Origin: Parasponia andersonii
Taxonomy: Eukaryota > Streptophyta > Magnoliopsida > Rosales > Cannabaceae
Direction of reading: 5' to 3'
Assembly (NCBI GenBank): GCA_002914805.1
Contig: JXTB01000031.1
Coordinates: 515,660-579,659 of the forward strand
DNA: 64,000 nt
Shown piece after piece: positions 1 to 10,366 of this stretch. Below the pieces are notes generated by a model. That model saw nothing but the letters and a program-made list of their open reading frames with translations, made no database searches and was not told the origin of the DNA. The translations under genes were made by a program, and so were the position numbers. Each line of letters starts with the position of its first letter. Position 1 is the first letter of the stretch.

Positions 1-159
1 TCAACCACTACCTAAGGATTTTAATAGAGCCCATTAGTCTCACTAATATCATCCATGCACTGAATCTTCTTCTTTTCTTCTTCAAACTCGACCTCATTAT
101 TTATCCCAAGAGTATTAATCAGAAGAGAAAAAGAATTCTTAATGGGCACTTTCATTGAA

Positions 160-930
160 ATAGTGACCAGTGCCTTTGTAAGAACAAAATTAAATAGAAT
201 GACATGAGTAGAAACCTCTATAGTCTTGAGAGACTTGGTAATAGGTATATAAACTTGTTTAGGAATTTTAAAATGTCCCGAGTCATCTTTGAATCACCTT
301 CGATAGGAGCCGTAACCTTATTGCCACACTTACAAGAAGTAGCAACATGGCCAATAGTTTGACATGTAGAGCAAAAGTGTGATAGTCACTCGTACTCTTT
401 AAGTATCATCTCATCAAATCGTATAGGAACACTAATTCCACAAGCCAAATTAGAAAGGATTTGACGCTCTTAATAAACCTAAGGAAGCTCGTGAAAGTGA
501 ACTCAACCTTGTGTATTTGTAGAACTTTGAGAATTTAGATTAAAATTTGAGAACCAAGGTTATAGGCAGAGGACCCCTAGTTTCAAATTTAAAGAACCCA
601 AGATCTAAACTCTATTCTTTTCCTCTTCCGTAAAAAGGAGAATATGGAAAAGTTCCTTTCCAAGGAATATCAAATGCTATGTAGATGGTAGTTTCCAAAG
701 AGATTGAAGCTTTTCTCTTAAATCAACAAGTTTCTAAGGAGAATCTCCCTTAGACAAGAATGCCATACTAATCAATGAGTATTGATACATTTCCAAGCGT
801 TTCTTCAATGCCGATTCATCCACCTTTATACATATATAATTGCCTTTAATGGTAGGATTTGAAATTTTTAGAGTAATATTTAGAAGATAACCAACCATAT
901 TTATCCCATTGAGATTCAACATAGAAATAT
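160..930 (-). pseudogene. LINE ORF1-like remnant (DUF4283 plus zinc knuckle)
   Basis: Read on the minus strand, this stretch resembles the nucleic-acid-binding ORF1 of plant L1-type LINEs. The N-terminal part (about 930 down to 600) looks like a DUF4283 domain. It is followed by a segment around 500-400 of the kind that precedes the zinc knuckle in this family. A CCHC knuckle of spacing C-X2-C-X4-H-X4-C (residues CSTCQTIGH then C) lies at about 378-325. ORF1 proteins of this class bind element RNA in the ribonucleoprotein. The frame is broken by stop codons, including one just before the knuckle, and by frame changes, and there is no reverse transcriptase in the window. It is therefore a dead fragment. 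A host gene derived from the same family is a less likely alternative. Confidence 0.6.
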
Positions 931-1759
931 CAAATTAAGAGGAACTAACTACTTGGGTAAAAGAAGGTTTACATCCCAAATTAATACCCAAGTAAGTCTT
1001 TTCAACAACTTTAGATATAGAGCCACCATGCAAATAGATTTAGGAGCCAAAATTGTGAGGACCAGAACCTGAACAGTAAAGGGGTACCACGTTTGATTCA
1101 GGATAAACTATAGTGGTAATGTATTTTTTATGGAATAAAATGAGGTCTTTGTGACCTTAAATCTCATTCCCTATAAAGATCAAAGACTACCAATCATTCA
1201 CAAACTGAAATAACGTACAAGAACCCGTGAGAAATGAAGCCAAACAACCAATCCAATAGCTCGAAGAAGGAGAAAATCATTTAGGACTTTTTACAAATAG
1301 TTGGTGGGCATCAACAAATAGAGGAGCTGATTGGTTAACTTCTTTTTTTTTGCTGGAACATGGGTTGGAGCTAACTAGAGCAGTGGATGGCAACCTGTAT
1401 GCCAAAAAGCTCCTCGGTTAAAAGCTATGCGAAAAAACTAGTAGTGGGATCGATGTACAGAAACCAAATATTCAGAACCAATAACGGATTTCTTGATAGA
1501 GCAAGGGAAGAAAAAGGGAGTTGTGGTTACAAATCTCCTTCTCTATCTACACTGGTTGTAGAAATGAGTCCAGTGGGCCATTAGCTTTAAATGGCCAAGA
1601 AATATGTCATTTTTTATTGGTGTCAACTTTTGCGACCATCAAAAGCAACCCAAATGCAATTCAGTAATGGAGACAGAGAGAAGAATGGTGGTGGCTTTTA
1701 CCCACATGTAATGCACAGAACTCGTTGATAGAACTCCCTTTTGCCCGAATTTGATTGCT
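931..1759. other. Host flank without recognised gene
   Basis: This is AT-rich DNA between the LINE remnant and element 1. No open frame here has recognisable domains. The sequence close to 1740-1764 reappears in related form at about 44711-44792, see findings. Confidence 0.5.
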
Positions 1760-1764
1760 TGATG
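1760..1764. repeat. Target-site duplication TGATG, left copy (element 1)
   Basis: The five bases TGATG directly precede the left LTR. They are repeated exactly at 14569-14573 after the right LTR. This is the 5-bp duplication expected from a Ty3/gypsy integrase. Confidence 0.9.
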
Positions 1765-2592
1765 TGTGGGACCCGTTCCCAAACCATACACCACGTGGAC
1801 GATTAAGTGGCAGAATATGTCACAAATGAGGCCCACCATCCAACAGCTGTAGAGAGTGATTAGCTGAAGACCACGCGAGTCACACATGATACCACATCGG
1901 CTATTGGGCTTCCCAAGGTTAGGGCTAAGCCCATCACAGACCCTAGATAGGCCCGGCCTAGTCCGACCCTTACCTCGACAGCCGGGGGAGTCGGAAGCCC
2001 CAAGGGTCTTCCACTAGAATACAATGGAGAATAGCTCACAACTCCAGACCCAGACAGAGCATTAAATGCGACGTGGGATAGGTGGGCGCAAGGGGCAAGC
2101 TGCCCTGGCAGAACAACATTTTGTCCAAATCTCATCCCTGATAGATTCAAGCCGTAGGAGGCGGCGGAAACCAGGCTATAACAACACAGAGAAGATCACG
2201 GTAATCTCGGCCCGTGACCTCTGGGAAAAGCTTTGAAGAGAAAGGTACTCAGTCCTGAGATTGAGACCCGCATGGGACACAATCTCAGGACTATACATAT
2301 ATGAGCCATGTGTTCCCGAGAGGGGCATGTATGCTTACAAAGAGAAGTATATAAAAAAGCTTATGAGCAAGAAACAAACATATACTCATACAGATCTAAT
2401 TCCTTGCTACCCAAAATCAAAGACTGAATACTGACTTAAGCATTGGAGAGTCTTTGCAGGTGGCCACCCCTACCTCTCCGATCCTGCCTGAAGTTCAGAG
2501 CACTTTGGGAAAGCGAGGACACGTGGACAGTTGGAGAATACATCATCAGCGGTTCAGAGACACGTGGACGGATGGTGAGAACCGCTCCAACA
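1765..2592 (+). repeat. 5' LTR of element 1 (828 bp)
   Basis: It starts TGTGGGACCC and ends GCTCCAACA. A TATA-like TATATAAAAAAG occurs near 2349-2360, so U3 probably spans 1765 to about 2345, with R/U5 after it. It matches 13740-14568 over its full length. Confidence 0.93.
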
Positions 2593-2594
2593 GT

Positions 2595-2613
2595 TTGGCA
2601 CCATCTGTGGGAA
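2595..2613 (+). other. Primer-binding site of element 1
   Basis: TTGGCACCATCTGTGGGAA follows the LTR end after two bases. It differs from the usual Tat-type site (TTGGCGCCGTCTGTGGGAA) by G-to-A changes at the two CpG positions, consistent with deamination after silencing. Confidence 0.8.
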
Positions 2614-2825
2614 ACAACGATTGAGCGTGAGAAAAAGAGTAGGAGACTCACGATCGCGCTCTCTAAGAACAAAAAGCCATACAACGTCTGATGGCACCCT
2701 CAAGGATAACAACCAGGAGCACACGTCCCGACGCCGAAGGGAGCTCCCGAGAAGCACGACCAGATCTGGAACAGAAGCTGGATTAGATGCTTGCTACCCT
2801 GGCAGAAGCAAACTAGAAGGTAGAA

Positions 2826-4127
2826 ATGGCTCATGAGGCCGTCCTGGGTTTAAGGGACGAAGTCGCAAAGGTACGCAGAGATAACCCCCACCTTGAAGGG
2901 CTACTGGCGAGCGAAGACAGGACCCAGCGGAGAGAAGATTTTGATGAAGAGGTCCAGCAAGAATTCGGAAGTCAATAGCGAGGAGAAGCTCCCGCACCCT
3001 CCGAATTGTGTATGCAATTGGCACGTCAAAGCCAGTTGAGACCCCTCCAAACCAGGGGTGCAATAGGCGGAAGACGCCATGGAAGCCCAGGAGGTACGCC
3101 TCCCGACTGGAAGTAAGAGATGATAGCAGAGTTGGGTAAGAGACTCGGAGCCCATCACAGCCAGACCCCCGATGATCTGGCAGAGCAAACTGTACGAGGG
3201 ATCAACCGGACGGCTTTTGCCGACTGGATCCAGATGGAGCCCAGGCCGAGGGACTTCACGACCCCGACTTTCAGGCCGTTCGAGGGAAAAACCGACCCCC
3301 TCGACCACATATATCACTTTCAGCAGAAGATGGCTTTGGAAACCAGGGACGAGGCCGTGATCTGTAAAGTCTTCTCTACGACCCTTGTGGGACCAGCCCT
3401 ACTGTGGTTCAGGCATCTCCCAGAAAAATCCATAAACCGGTTTGAAGATTTCTGCAAACTCTTCTTGAAGCAGTACGCGGGTGTACGGAGACAGCAAAAA
3501 ACCATGCAAGACCTGGACCGATTAGAGCATGCCGCAGATGAGTCTCTGTGAAAGTACCTCTCGCGCTTCCTCGAGGTAATCTCCCTGGTCCATAATGCCG
3601 ACTCGGTCCAAGCCGTAGGCTCATTCGTCAGGAGCCTACAACCAGGATCAATGCTATCGGACCACCTCCTCTTGAATCTTCCGTATGATACGGCGGACGT
3701 CCAAGCGAAGTCGGAGGGGGTATTCAGGGTGTTGGAAAGCCACCAGAAGGCGCCCAAAACCTCTGCCGTGATAACAACAATGCCAGTACAAATCCCGGCT
3801 CTGCCAGGGGTGAAGAGGCCCTCGCCGAGCCAAGGGCCGGCCCCGAAACAGGAAGCCCCTAACCGTGATAGTCAGAAAGATGGCAAGAGGAGGAAGACAT
3901 CTCACGACCCCCTGCCGAGGTATGAGCTTAACACGCCGATCGACGTGATCTACCTCCAAAACAAAGATAGGGGCATTTTCAAATACCCACCCAAATCTGG
4001 CGTCCCTGAGCATACGAAGAACAGGAGCAGGTATTGCCAGTTTCACAAAGACTTCGGGCATGGCACTGTCCACTGCCGCAGCCTTTACGCACAGGTCATG
4101 GCGATTCACGCCGGCAAGTTAAAATAG
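2826..4127 (+). pseudogene. gag: gag of element 1
   Basis: This would encode the capsid/nucleocapsid polyprotein that packages element RNA. A start codon at 2826 opens a short N-terminal frame. The retrotransposon-gag domain lies at about 3230-3650 with typical motifs such as ALLWFRHLP, and a Cys/His-rich segment (YCQFHKDFGHGTVHC) lies near 4032-4080. The frame is interrupted by a TAG near 2975, another stop just before 3120, a TGA at 3549 and a TAG at 4125-4127. After 3120 the frame stays constant across the later two stops, so these are point nonsense changes and the protease follows in the same frame. Confidence 0.85.
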
Positions 4128-4130
4128 TAC

Positions 4131-5112
4131 GTGAAAACCGACAGAGCCCAGCTGCTGGAAGACGTCGCCAAGTGTGAAAAATGGAAGCAGACCCAAGCCT
4201 CTGGGTCAGGAGAGCAGACCCTGAGGATAGTGCCGACCATAGTGGGTAGGCCAGAGCTGACCCAGGCTCAAGAGGAGAAGGAAAAATGCCTCAATAGAAC
4301 TGAAGGAAGGGTGAAGCGCCTGAGAGGGATGGGCCACTCTGTCAACCATTTGATGTTGGGAGAAAGCTGCACCTCTGCCGCCCCCATCGTTTTCACCCAG
4401 CAAGATTTAACTACGGTGCGCCAGCCTCACGATGACCCCTTGATGATTAAGTTGCAGATCGGCTCCGCATTGGTCGGAAGGGTCCTGGTCGACGGTGGAA
4501 GCAGCATTGATATCCTGTTCCTCAGCACATTCGAGAATATGGGTCTGGATCGAAGCGTGCTCAGGCCGACCTGTCAGCTGCTGTTCGCTTTCGATAGCAC
4601 GAGGGTCTGCCCTTTGGGCATCGTGACCCTGAATGTCTGCGCTACTGAGAGATGCTTAAACGTAGATGTCATCGTCATTGACTGCCAGTCCTCTTTCAAC
4701 GTTATCATAGGAAGGGGATGGATCCATGCCATACATGGGGTCGCTTCCACCCTCCACCAGGTCTTAAGATGTCTATCAAAGAACGGTACCTACATAATAG
4801 ACATCAGGGGAGACCAGGCCTCTGTAAAGAAATGCTTTTCAGCCACACTGAGGGGAGCTGATATGGGCGTCGTGACCCTAAATGTTTGCGCTGCTGAGAG
4901 ATGCTTGGACGTAGATTTCATCGTCATTGACTGCCAGTCCTCTTTCAACGTCATCATAGGAAGGGGATGGATCCATGCCATACATGGGGTCACTTCCACC
5001 CTCCACCAGGTCTTAAGATGTCTATCAAAGGACGGTACCTAGATGTCTATCAAAGGACGGTACCTACACGATAGACATCAGGGGAGACCAGGTCTCCGCA
5101 AAGAAATGCTTT
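4131..5112 (+). pseudogene. Protease region of element 1 with internal duplication
   Basis: This is a retropepsin-like aspartic protease that would cut the Gag-Pol precursor. The catalytic segment reads VDGGSSIDILF near 4488-4520, that is Asp-Gly-Gly where DTG/DSG is usual, followed later by the FNVIIGR strand. A block of 249 bp (83 codons) starting near 4620 is tandemly repeated from about 4870, so the second half of the fold occurs twice. A nested 25-bp tandem duplication at 5016-5065 creates a TAG and shifts the frame by one. This exactly accounts for the frame difference between gag/PR and RT. With the folding half doubled and the frame broken, the enzyme cannot be functional. Confidence 0.85.
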
Positions 5113-5196
5113 TCAGCCGTACTGAGGGGAGCTGATGTGGGTGTAAGCACTGCAACCGGGGAAGGATAGCAATCAAAGGATCGCCTGCCAGCATAT

Positions 5197-6650
5197 ATGA
5201 AGCGAATCGAAGAGGAGTCTGACGGTCCAGAATCCATGATCGAGGAGCTGGTAGCGGTCCCTTTGAAAGAGGCAGAGCTGGCGAAGGTAGTTCTACTCGG
5301 GGCCTTGCTACCCGAGGAGCAAAAGAACGAAATGTTGGGATTCCTAAAGCGGAATGAGGACGTCTTCGCGTGGTCCCATGACAACATGCCCGGGATAGAC
5401 CCCGCACACACCTGCCACCGGCTGAACATAGATGACAATTTCCCGTCAGTCAAGTAGAAGCCCCAAAGGTTCGCACCAGAGAAAAACAGGGCGATCAACA
5501 AGGAGGTAGAGAAGCTGCTGGACGACCGTATTTGCATAGACTTCACCAACCTGAACAAGGCCTGTCTGAAGGATAGCTTCCCCCTACCAAGAATCGACCA
5601 AATGGTAGATGCGACAGTGGGATTCAATAGAATGAGCTTTTTGGACGCCTATTCTGGGTACAACCAGATCCCCCTGTACGCAGAAAACCAGATCCATATG
5701 GCTTTTATCACGGAGCGGGGTCTATACTGCTATAGGCGTATGCCGTTTGGCTTGAAGAACACGGGGGCGACCTACCAAAGGTTCATAAATAAAATTTTCG
5801 CCAGGCTTTTGGGGAAGACAATGGAGGTCTACATCGACGATATGGTCGTGAAGAGCAGTGAAGATTCAGACCATCTGAGGTATCTAGACGAGTGTTTTCA
5901 GATTCTGAGGCAACATCAGATGCGTCTGAATCCTAAGAAATGTGCGTTTGGGGTATCCTTTGGGCAATTCCTAGGGCATATTGTGAGCAGGAGGGGTATT
6001 GAGGCAAATCCGACCTAGCTGACTTTGATCGCGAATGTGTAGAGACCCTCGACCATTCGGGAGGTCTAACGCCTGGCCAGGAAGATAGCCGCTCTCAGCC
6101 GATTCGTCTCCAAGATGTCCGACCGATGCAAGCCTTTCTTCCAATGTTTGAAGAAAAGCTCTGCTGTCATCTGGGGGGAGGAACAGGACAGGGCACTGAC
6201 AGATCTCAAGTTGTATCTGAGTCACCCACCTATCCTAGCTTCCCCGGCAGAGGGGGAGCACCTGTATGCCCATTTATCGGTGTCCAAGTTAGCGATAAGT
6301 GCCGTACTGTTCATCGAGGAAGACGACAAACAGAAACCGGTGTTTTATATAAGCCGCATGCTCCTGGATGCCGAGATGTGATATAGTATGGAAGAAAAGC
6401 TGGTTCTTGCTCTAGTCAACGCTAAAAAGAAACTCTGGCAGTACTTTGAGGCACACTCGGTCACCGTGTATATGGATTTCCCTATCCGTCAAATTTTGGC
6501 CAAGCCAGACTGGTTGGGATGACTGACCAAATGGGCCATCGAGCTGGGAATATAAGATATTGAGTATCGGCCTCGAGCGGCGAAGAAAGGGCAAGTTATG
6601 GCGGATTTTCTGGTGGAAATCAAATCCTCGGCGAGCAGTATGACCCGCAT
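5197..6650 (+). pseudogene. pol: Reverse transcriptase and first RNase H of element 1
   Basis: This would copy element RNA into cDNA. The N-terminal region has DVFAWSHDNMPGID (about 5360-5398). The palm has DFTNLNKAC, FLDAYSGYNQI, the MPFGLKN turn and the catalytic YIDDMVVKS near 5830-5860. The connection and RNase H region run from about 6100 to 6650 (for example LPYLSHPPIL-like and FYISRMLLDAEM segments). Compared with the intact segment in element 2, about 25 codons are missing between the EKLL motif and the CIDF motif near 5517-5545, an in-frame loss of fingers/palm sequence. Stops occur at 5455-5457, 6016-6018, near 6036 and near 6379. A further frameshift lies between 6381 and 6654. Confidence 0.88.
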
Positions 6651-6653
6651 CAG

Positions 6654-7060
6654 ATGTCTCAACTCCGCCCCCCTTCAGCCTGGACGCTCCACAACGACGG
6701 ATCCACGAATGCCTCAGGGTCAGGTATCGGGATAGTTTTGCAGACCCCAACGGGTCTCAGAATTGAGAAGGCTTTGAGGCTCGGTTTCCAGGTGACTAAC
6801 AATGAGGCGGAGTACGAGGCACTGCTGCAAGGCGTTGAGCTGGCACTACACTTCGGAGTGGAGGACATCGCAGTAAAGATCGACTCACAGTTAATCGCAG
6901 GACAGGTCAGGGGAGACTTCGAAGTAAAAGAACCGAGGTTATACAGGTACTTCTCCAAGGTAATGAGGGCAAAAGCTCATTTTGGCAATTTCAATATCGA
7001 ACTAATCCCCAGGGAGATGAACCAGAGGGCCGACGAGCTAGCTAAGAGTGCGTCAATCGG
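6654..7060 (+). pseudogene. Second (archaeal-type) RNase H of element 1
   Basis: A second RNase H follows the Ty3-type RNase H and is a hallmark of Tat-lineage elements. Visible catalytic signposts are HNDGSTNASG (first Asp), NNEAEYEAL (Glu), KIDSQLIAGQV (Asp) and the closing RADELAKSAS (Asp). Domain length and spacing look normal and no stop falls inside, so this is the best-preserved part of element 1 pol. It would remove RNA from RNA:DNA hybrids during reverse transcription. It reads straight into the integrase linker. Confidence 0.88.
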
Positions 7061-8393
7061 GGGTACGACTGGAAGCATAGAAGTTCTCCTAGAAGGCGGG
7101 AGTATGGAAGACCCTCCGCAGACCCCTGCACACCATGTGTTCGCAACTAGAACTGCTGACCAAGGGTGGATGAAACCCATCACCCAGTATTTGACATTGG
7201 AGAACCTACCCACGGACCCCCAAGAAGCAAGGTTGGTCAGGTTGAAGGCGGCCAGGTACTCGATGATGGGGGAACGACTATACAGGAGATCGATAATGGG
7301 ACCGATGCTGCGGTGCATACGTCCCGTCGAAGCGCAAAAGCTAATGGAGGAAATCCACGAGGGAGTATGCGGTAACCACTCTGGCGGACGCAGCCTCGCC
7401 CACTAGGCTCTAACGGCTGGATACTTCTGGCCATACATGATGACAGAGGCAGCCCGATTCGTCAAGAAATACGATAAGTGCCAGAGGTTCGCCCCAATGA
7501 AACGCTAGCCTGCAGAGGTACTTCATTCGAACATAACCCCCTGGCTGTTTGCCAAATGGGGTCTGGACATCGTCGGAGAGCTCCCTAGAAGTCCAGGGGG
7601 AAGGAGATATGTCCTGTTGGCCACGGATTACTTTACCAAATGGGTAGAAGCTGAAGCCTACGCAACCGTTAGCAAGACAGACACGATTAACTTCATCTGG
7701 AAAAACATAATCTGTCGGTTCGGGATTCCGAAGGAGATACACGCCGATCATGGCACACAGTTCCAAAATGCTAAAGTCAAGGAGCTATGCGAGCTGTATG
7801 ACATAAGGCCCAGTTTCTCTTCCGTGAACTACCCTCGGGGGAACGGTCAAGCGGAGGCAACAAATAAAGCCATATTCAGCAACGTCAAAAAGAATCGGCA
7901 AGAGGCTAAATGCAAGTGGTTAGAAGAGCTGTCGACCGTTGTATGGGCTCATTGAACCACGGAGCGGAGGTCGACTGGAAGAACGCCATATGCCATGGTC
8001 TATGGATCAGAGGCTATGATCTCGACCGAGGTCGGCCTCCCAACCCTCCGCTCCGAAGTGGTAAAAGATGCCCCCTTAAATGAACTCTAGCTAAGCCACA
8101 ATACAGACCTCCTGGAGGAAACGAGAGACATGGCCCTGGTCCACCTGGCTTCATACCACCAGCAGGCAAGGTCCTACTACGCAAAAAAGGTTAGTGCTCG
8201 ACGATTCGATACCGGGGATTGGGTCTTGAAAGTTAGAATAGGGAATTCCTCGAAACTGGACTCAAATTGGATCGGACACTATGAAGTGATCAAAGCACTC
8301 GACAATGGTGCGTATATACTGAAAGAGCTCAAGACCGGAAAAAACCTGCCGAACATGCGGAACGCTCAACATTTGAAAAAATATCACATGTAA
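7061..8393 (+). pseudogene. Integrase of element 1
   Basis: This is a DDE integrase that would insert the cDNA. The N-terminal HHCC zinc region has H(EGVCGN)H near 7355-7380, but the Cys pair reads KKYDKC near 7465, so the first Cys is Tyr. The catalytic core has Asp in WGLDIVG (about 7560), Asp in ADHGTQF (about 7748) and Glu in GQAEATNK (about 7855). The C-terminal GPY/F-like region (YEVIKALDNGAYILKEL) ends at the TAA after HLKKYHM at 8391-8393. Stops at 7404-7406, 7507, 7953-7955 and about 8090 inactivate it. It is the last sense-strand gene before the repeat region. Confidence 0.88.
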
Positions 8394-8544
8394 GACACAT
8401 GCATATGATGTAAGACCATGAGAATACTTATATTATTGAAAAGCTTAAATCCAAAACAAGTCAAGTTCCCTGTTTGCCGCATGGATTCATCTTTTGGATT
8501 GCTATGGAAAAGGGGTCTGCCCATGCACTATTCACGCGTGAGAC

Positions 8545-8870
8545 CCATGGGAAAGAGTCTGCCCACAGTGGCAGACCCAACATTTTATTTGCACAGGCAA
8601 AAGACCAAATCAGGCTGCTACGGAAAGGGTCTACCCACAGAGGCAGACCCGACGTTTTGTGCTGCTACGGGAAAGGGTCTGCCCACAGTGGTAGACCCGA
8701 TGTTTTATTTTGCACGGGCAAAAGATCAAACCATGCTGCTATGGAAAGGATCTACCCACAGAGGCAGATCCGACGTTTTATGCTACTACGGGAAAGGGTC
8801 TGCCAACAGAGGCAGACCCAACGTTTTGTGCTGCTACGGGAAAGGGTCTGCCCACAGTGGCAGACCCAAC
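8545..8870 (+). repeat. Array of six hairpin-forming repeats in element 1
   Basis: Six copies of a palindromic module lie at about 8556, 8627, 8675, 8748, 8796 and 8844. The cleanest form is GGGTCTGCC, a 6-base loop, then GGCAGACCC. Spacing alternates between 48 and about 72 bp because some units carry an extra GCACAGGCAAAAGA-type segment. A seventh, broken copy lies near 8918. The array lies in the noncoding region after integrase. The open frames running through it exist in more than one phase and are a by-product of the repeats. Confidence 0.85.
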
Positions 8871-8954
8871 GTTTTATTTTGCACAAGCAAAAGATCATAC
8901 CGGGTTGCCACGAAAAAGGGTCTACCACAGTTGCATACCATACGCACTACTCGT

Positions 8955-9560
8955 GCAATAAACGATCGTCCTATGGGAGTCACATCGCTCGTCGACGACC
9001 CGAGAAAACATACGTAGAGGAAACTGCTGTGCAACAAAAACTTGCCAGCAGACCTCAAAAATGCTCGTACTATGGGAGTCACGTCGCTCGTCGACGACCC
9101 GAGAAAACGTACAAAGAGGAAACTACTGTGCAATAAAAACTTGCCAGCAGACCTCAAAAATGCTCGTACTATGGGAGTCACGTCGCTCGTCGACGACCCG
9201 AGAAAATGTACGAAGAGGAAACTGCTGTGCAACAAAAAACTTGCCAGCAGACCTCAAAAACGCTCGTACTATGGGAGTCACGTCGCTCATCGACGACCCG
9301 AGAAAATGTACGAAGAGGAAACTATTGTGCAACGAAAACTTGCCAGCAGACCTCAAAAACGATCGTACTATGGGAGTCACGTCGCTCGTCGACGACCCGA
9401 GAAAACGTACGAAGAGGGAGAAGTTGTGCAACCAAAATATGCCAGCATACCTCGAAAACAATCGTGCTCTGGGAATCAAATCGTGCAATAAAATGCTTAC
9501 CGATGACTCGAGAAAACGTACGAGGAGAAAAGGGATACGCAATTCAAAAGATTGCTAGCA
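8955..9560 (+). repeat. About 99-bp tandem repeat, five copies plus a decayed one
   Basis: A unit containing TATGGGAGTCACGTCGCTCG, GACGACCCGAGAAAA and TTGCCAGCAGACCTC recurs at about 8970, 9070, 9170, 9270 and 9368, with a diverged sixth copy near 9465-9530. Units differ by a few substitutions. It sits between integrase and the antisense gene, the position where Tat/Ogre-type elements often carry tandem repeats. Confidence 0.88.
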
Positions 9561-9564
9561 GACC

Positions 9565-9770
9565 CCCTAAGGAACATTTTAGCTACACGAAGAGCTAAAG
9601 GAAAGTAGGGTCGGAATCCACCCGTTGGAAGAGGACCCTCCCTGAGAAACATTTCAGTTATACGAGTGGCTAAAGGAAAGCAGGGTCGGGATCCACCCGT
9701 TAGAAGCGGGCCCTCCTTAATGAACGCTATAGCTATACGAAGAGCCAAAGGAAAGCAGGCTCTGATGGGG
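9565..9770 (+). repeat. About 75-bp tandem repeat, three copies
   Basis: Units share AGCTAAAGGAAAGYAGGGTC and ATCCACCCGTT, starting near 9571, 9649 and 9722. This is a third, unrelated repeat family in the same 3' region of element 1. Confidence 0.8.
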
Positions 9771-10310
9771 GATGATTTATTTGTGCATGGGCAAGATGTG
9801 AATGAATTTGGAGTCTACTCGTTAGAAGTAGTCCAGTACCAGAACAAACGTGAAGACAGAAATTAAGATTAAAGTCTGTTTATGATGTCCTAAAAATACA
9901 AAGCCCTACTTACGGGAGGCAGGTCGCGAACGGACTCGTAAGGAGACATCGGAGTGATAGTGCCCTGTTTGTTCCCGGTAAGAGCCTAGTCCAGGCCTTC
10001 TCCTTTGCAACGACGAGTCCAAACAATGGTCGACCAATCCCTGAAGCTGGTTCCGAGCACGGTCCCATTTGGGGTCGGAAAAATCCAGCCACACGCGTGG
10101 GTCGAACTCTGCCAAAACAAATTATAACGAAAGTTATACCTCCATGAAAACTTGTACCCCTATCTCCAGAACTAATCTTGGCAGCCATGACCCGAAGAAG
10201 ACTCACTAATAGTCTGAAATTGAGTCCATACAATTATTTAGACAGACGGTCGGACGCGATCAACAAAGAAAAAGAAAAACAGACTAAAGGGAGTTGCACT
10301 ATTCTTATTA
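9771..10310. other. Noncoding part of element 1 before the antisense gene end
   Basis: I see no open frame with recognisable content. This stretch separates the tandem repeats from the poly(A) signal of the minus-strand accessory gene. Confidence 0.5.
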
Positions 10311-10316
10311 TTTATT
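10311..10316 (-). terminator. AATAAA poly(A) signal of element 1 antisense gene
   Basis: Read on the minus strand this is AATAAA, about 50 bp past the stop codon of the antisense accessory gene. That is a normal distance for a plant near-upstream element. Confidence 0.5.
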
Positions 10317-10366
10317 CAAAAGATTTCAACGAAGGTTAGCTTTAAAAATATACAAAGTTAGAGGCC

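Noticed and set aside
5064..5627. 187-codon minus-strand open frame
   Set aside because: It is a shadow of the RT region of element 1, whose plus-strand frame has clear motifs.
8418..9136. Long overlapping open frames (199, 220 and 133 codons) after integrase
   Set aside because: They run through the hairpin and 99-bp tandem repeats in several frames on both strands. Their repetitive peptide content follows from the repeats and matches no protein.
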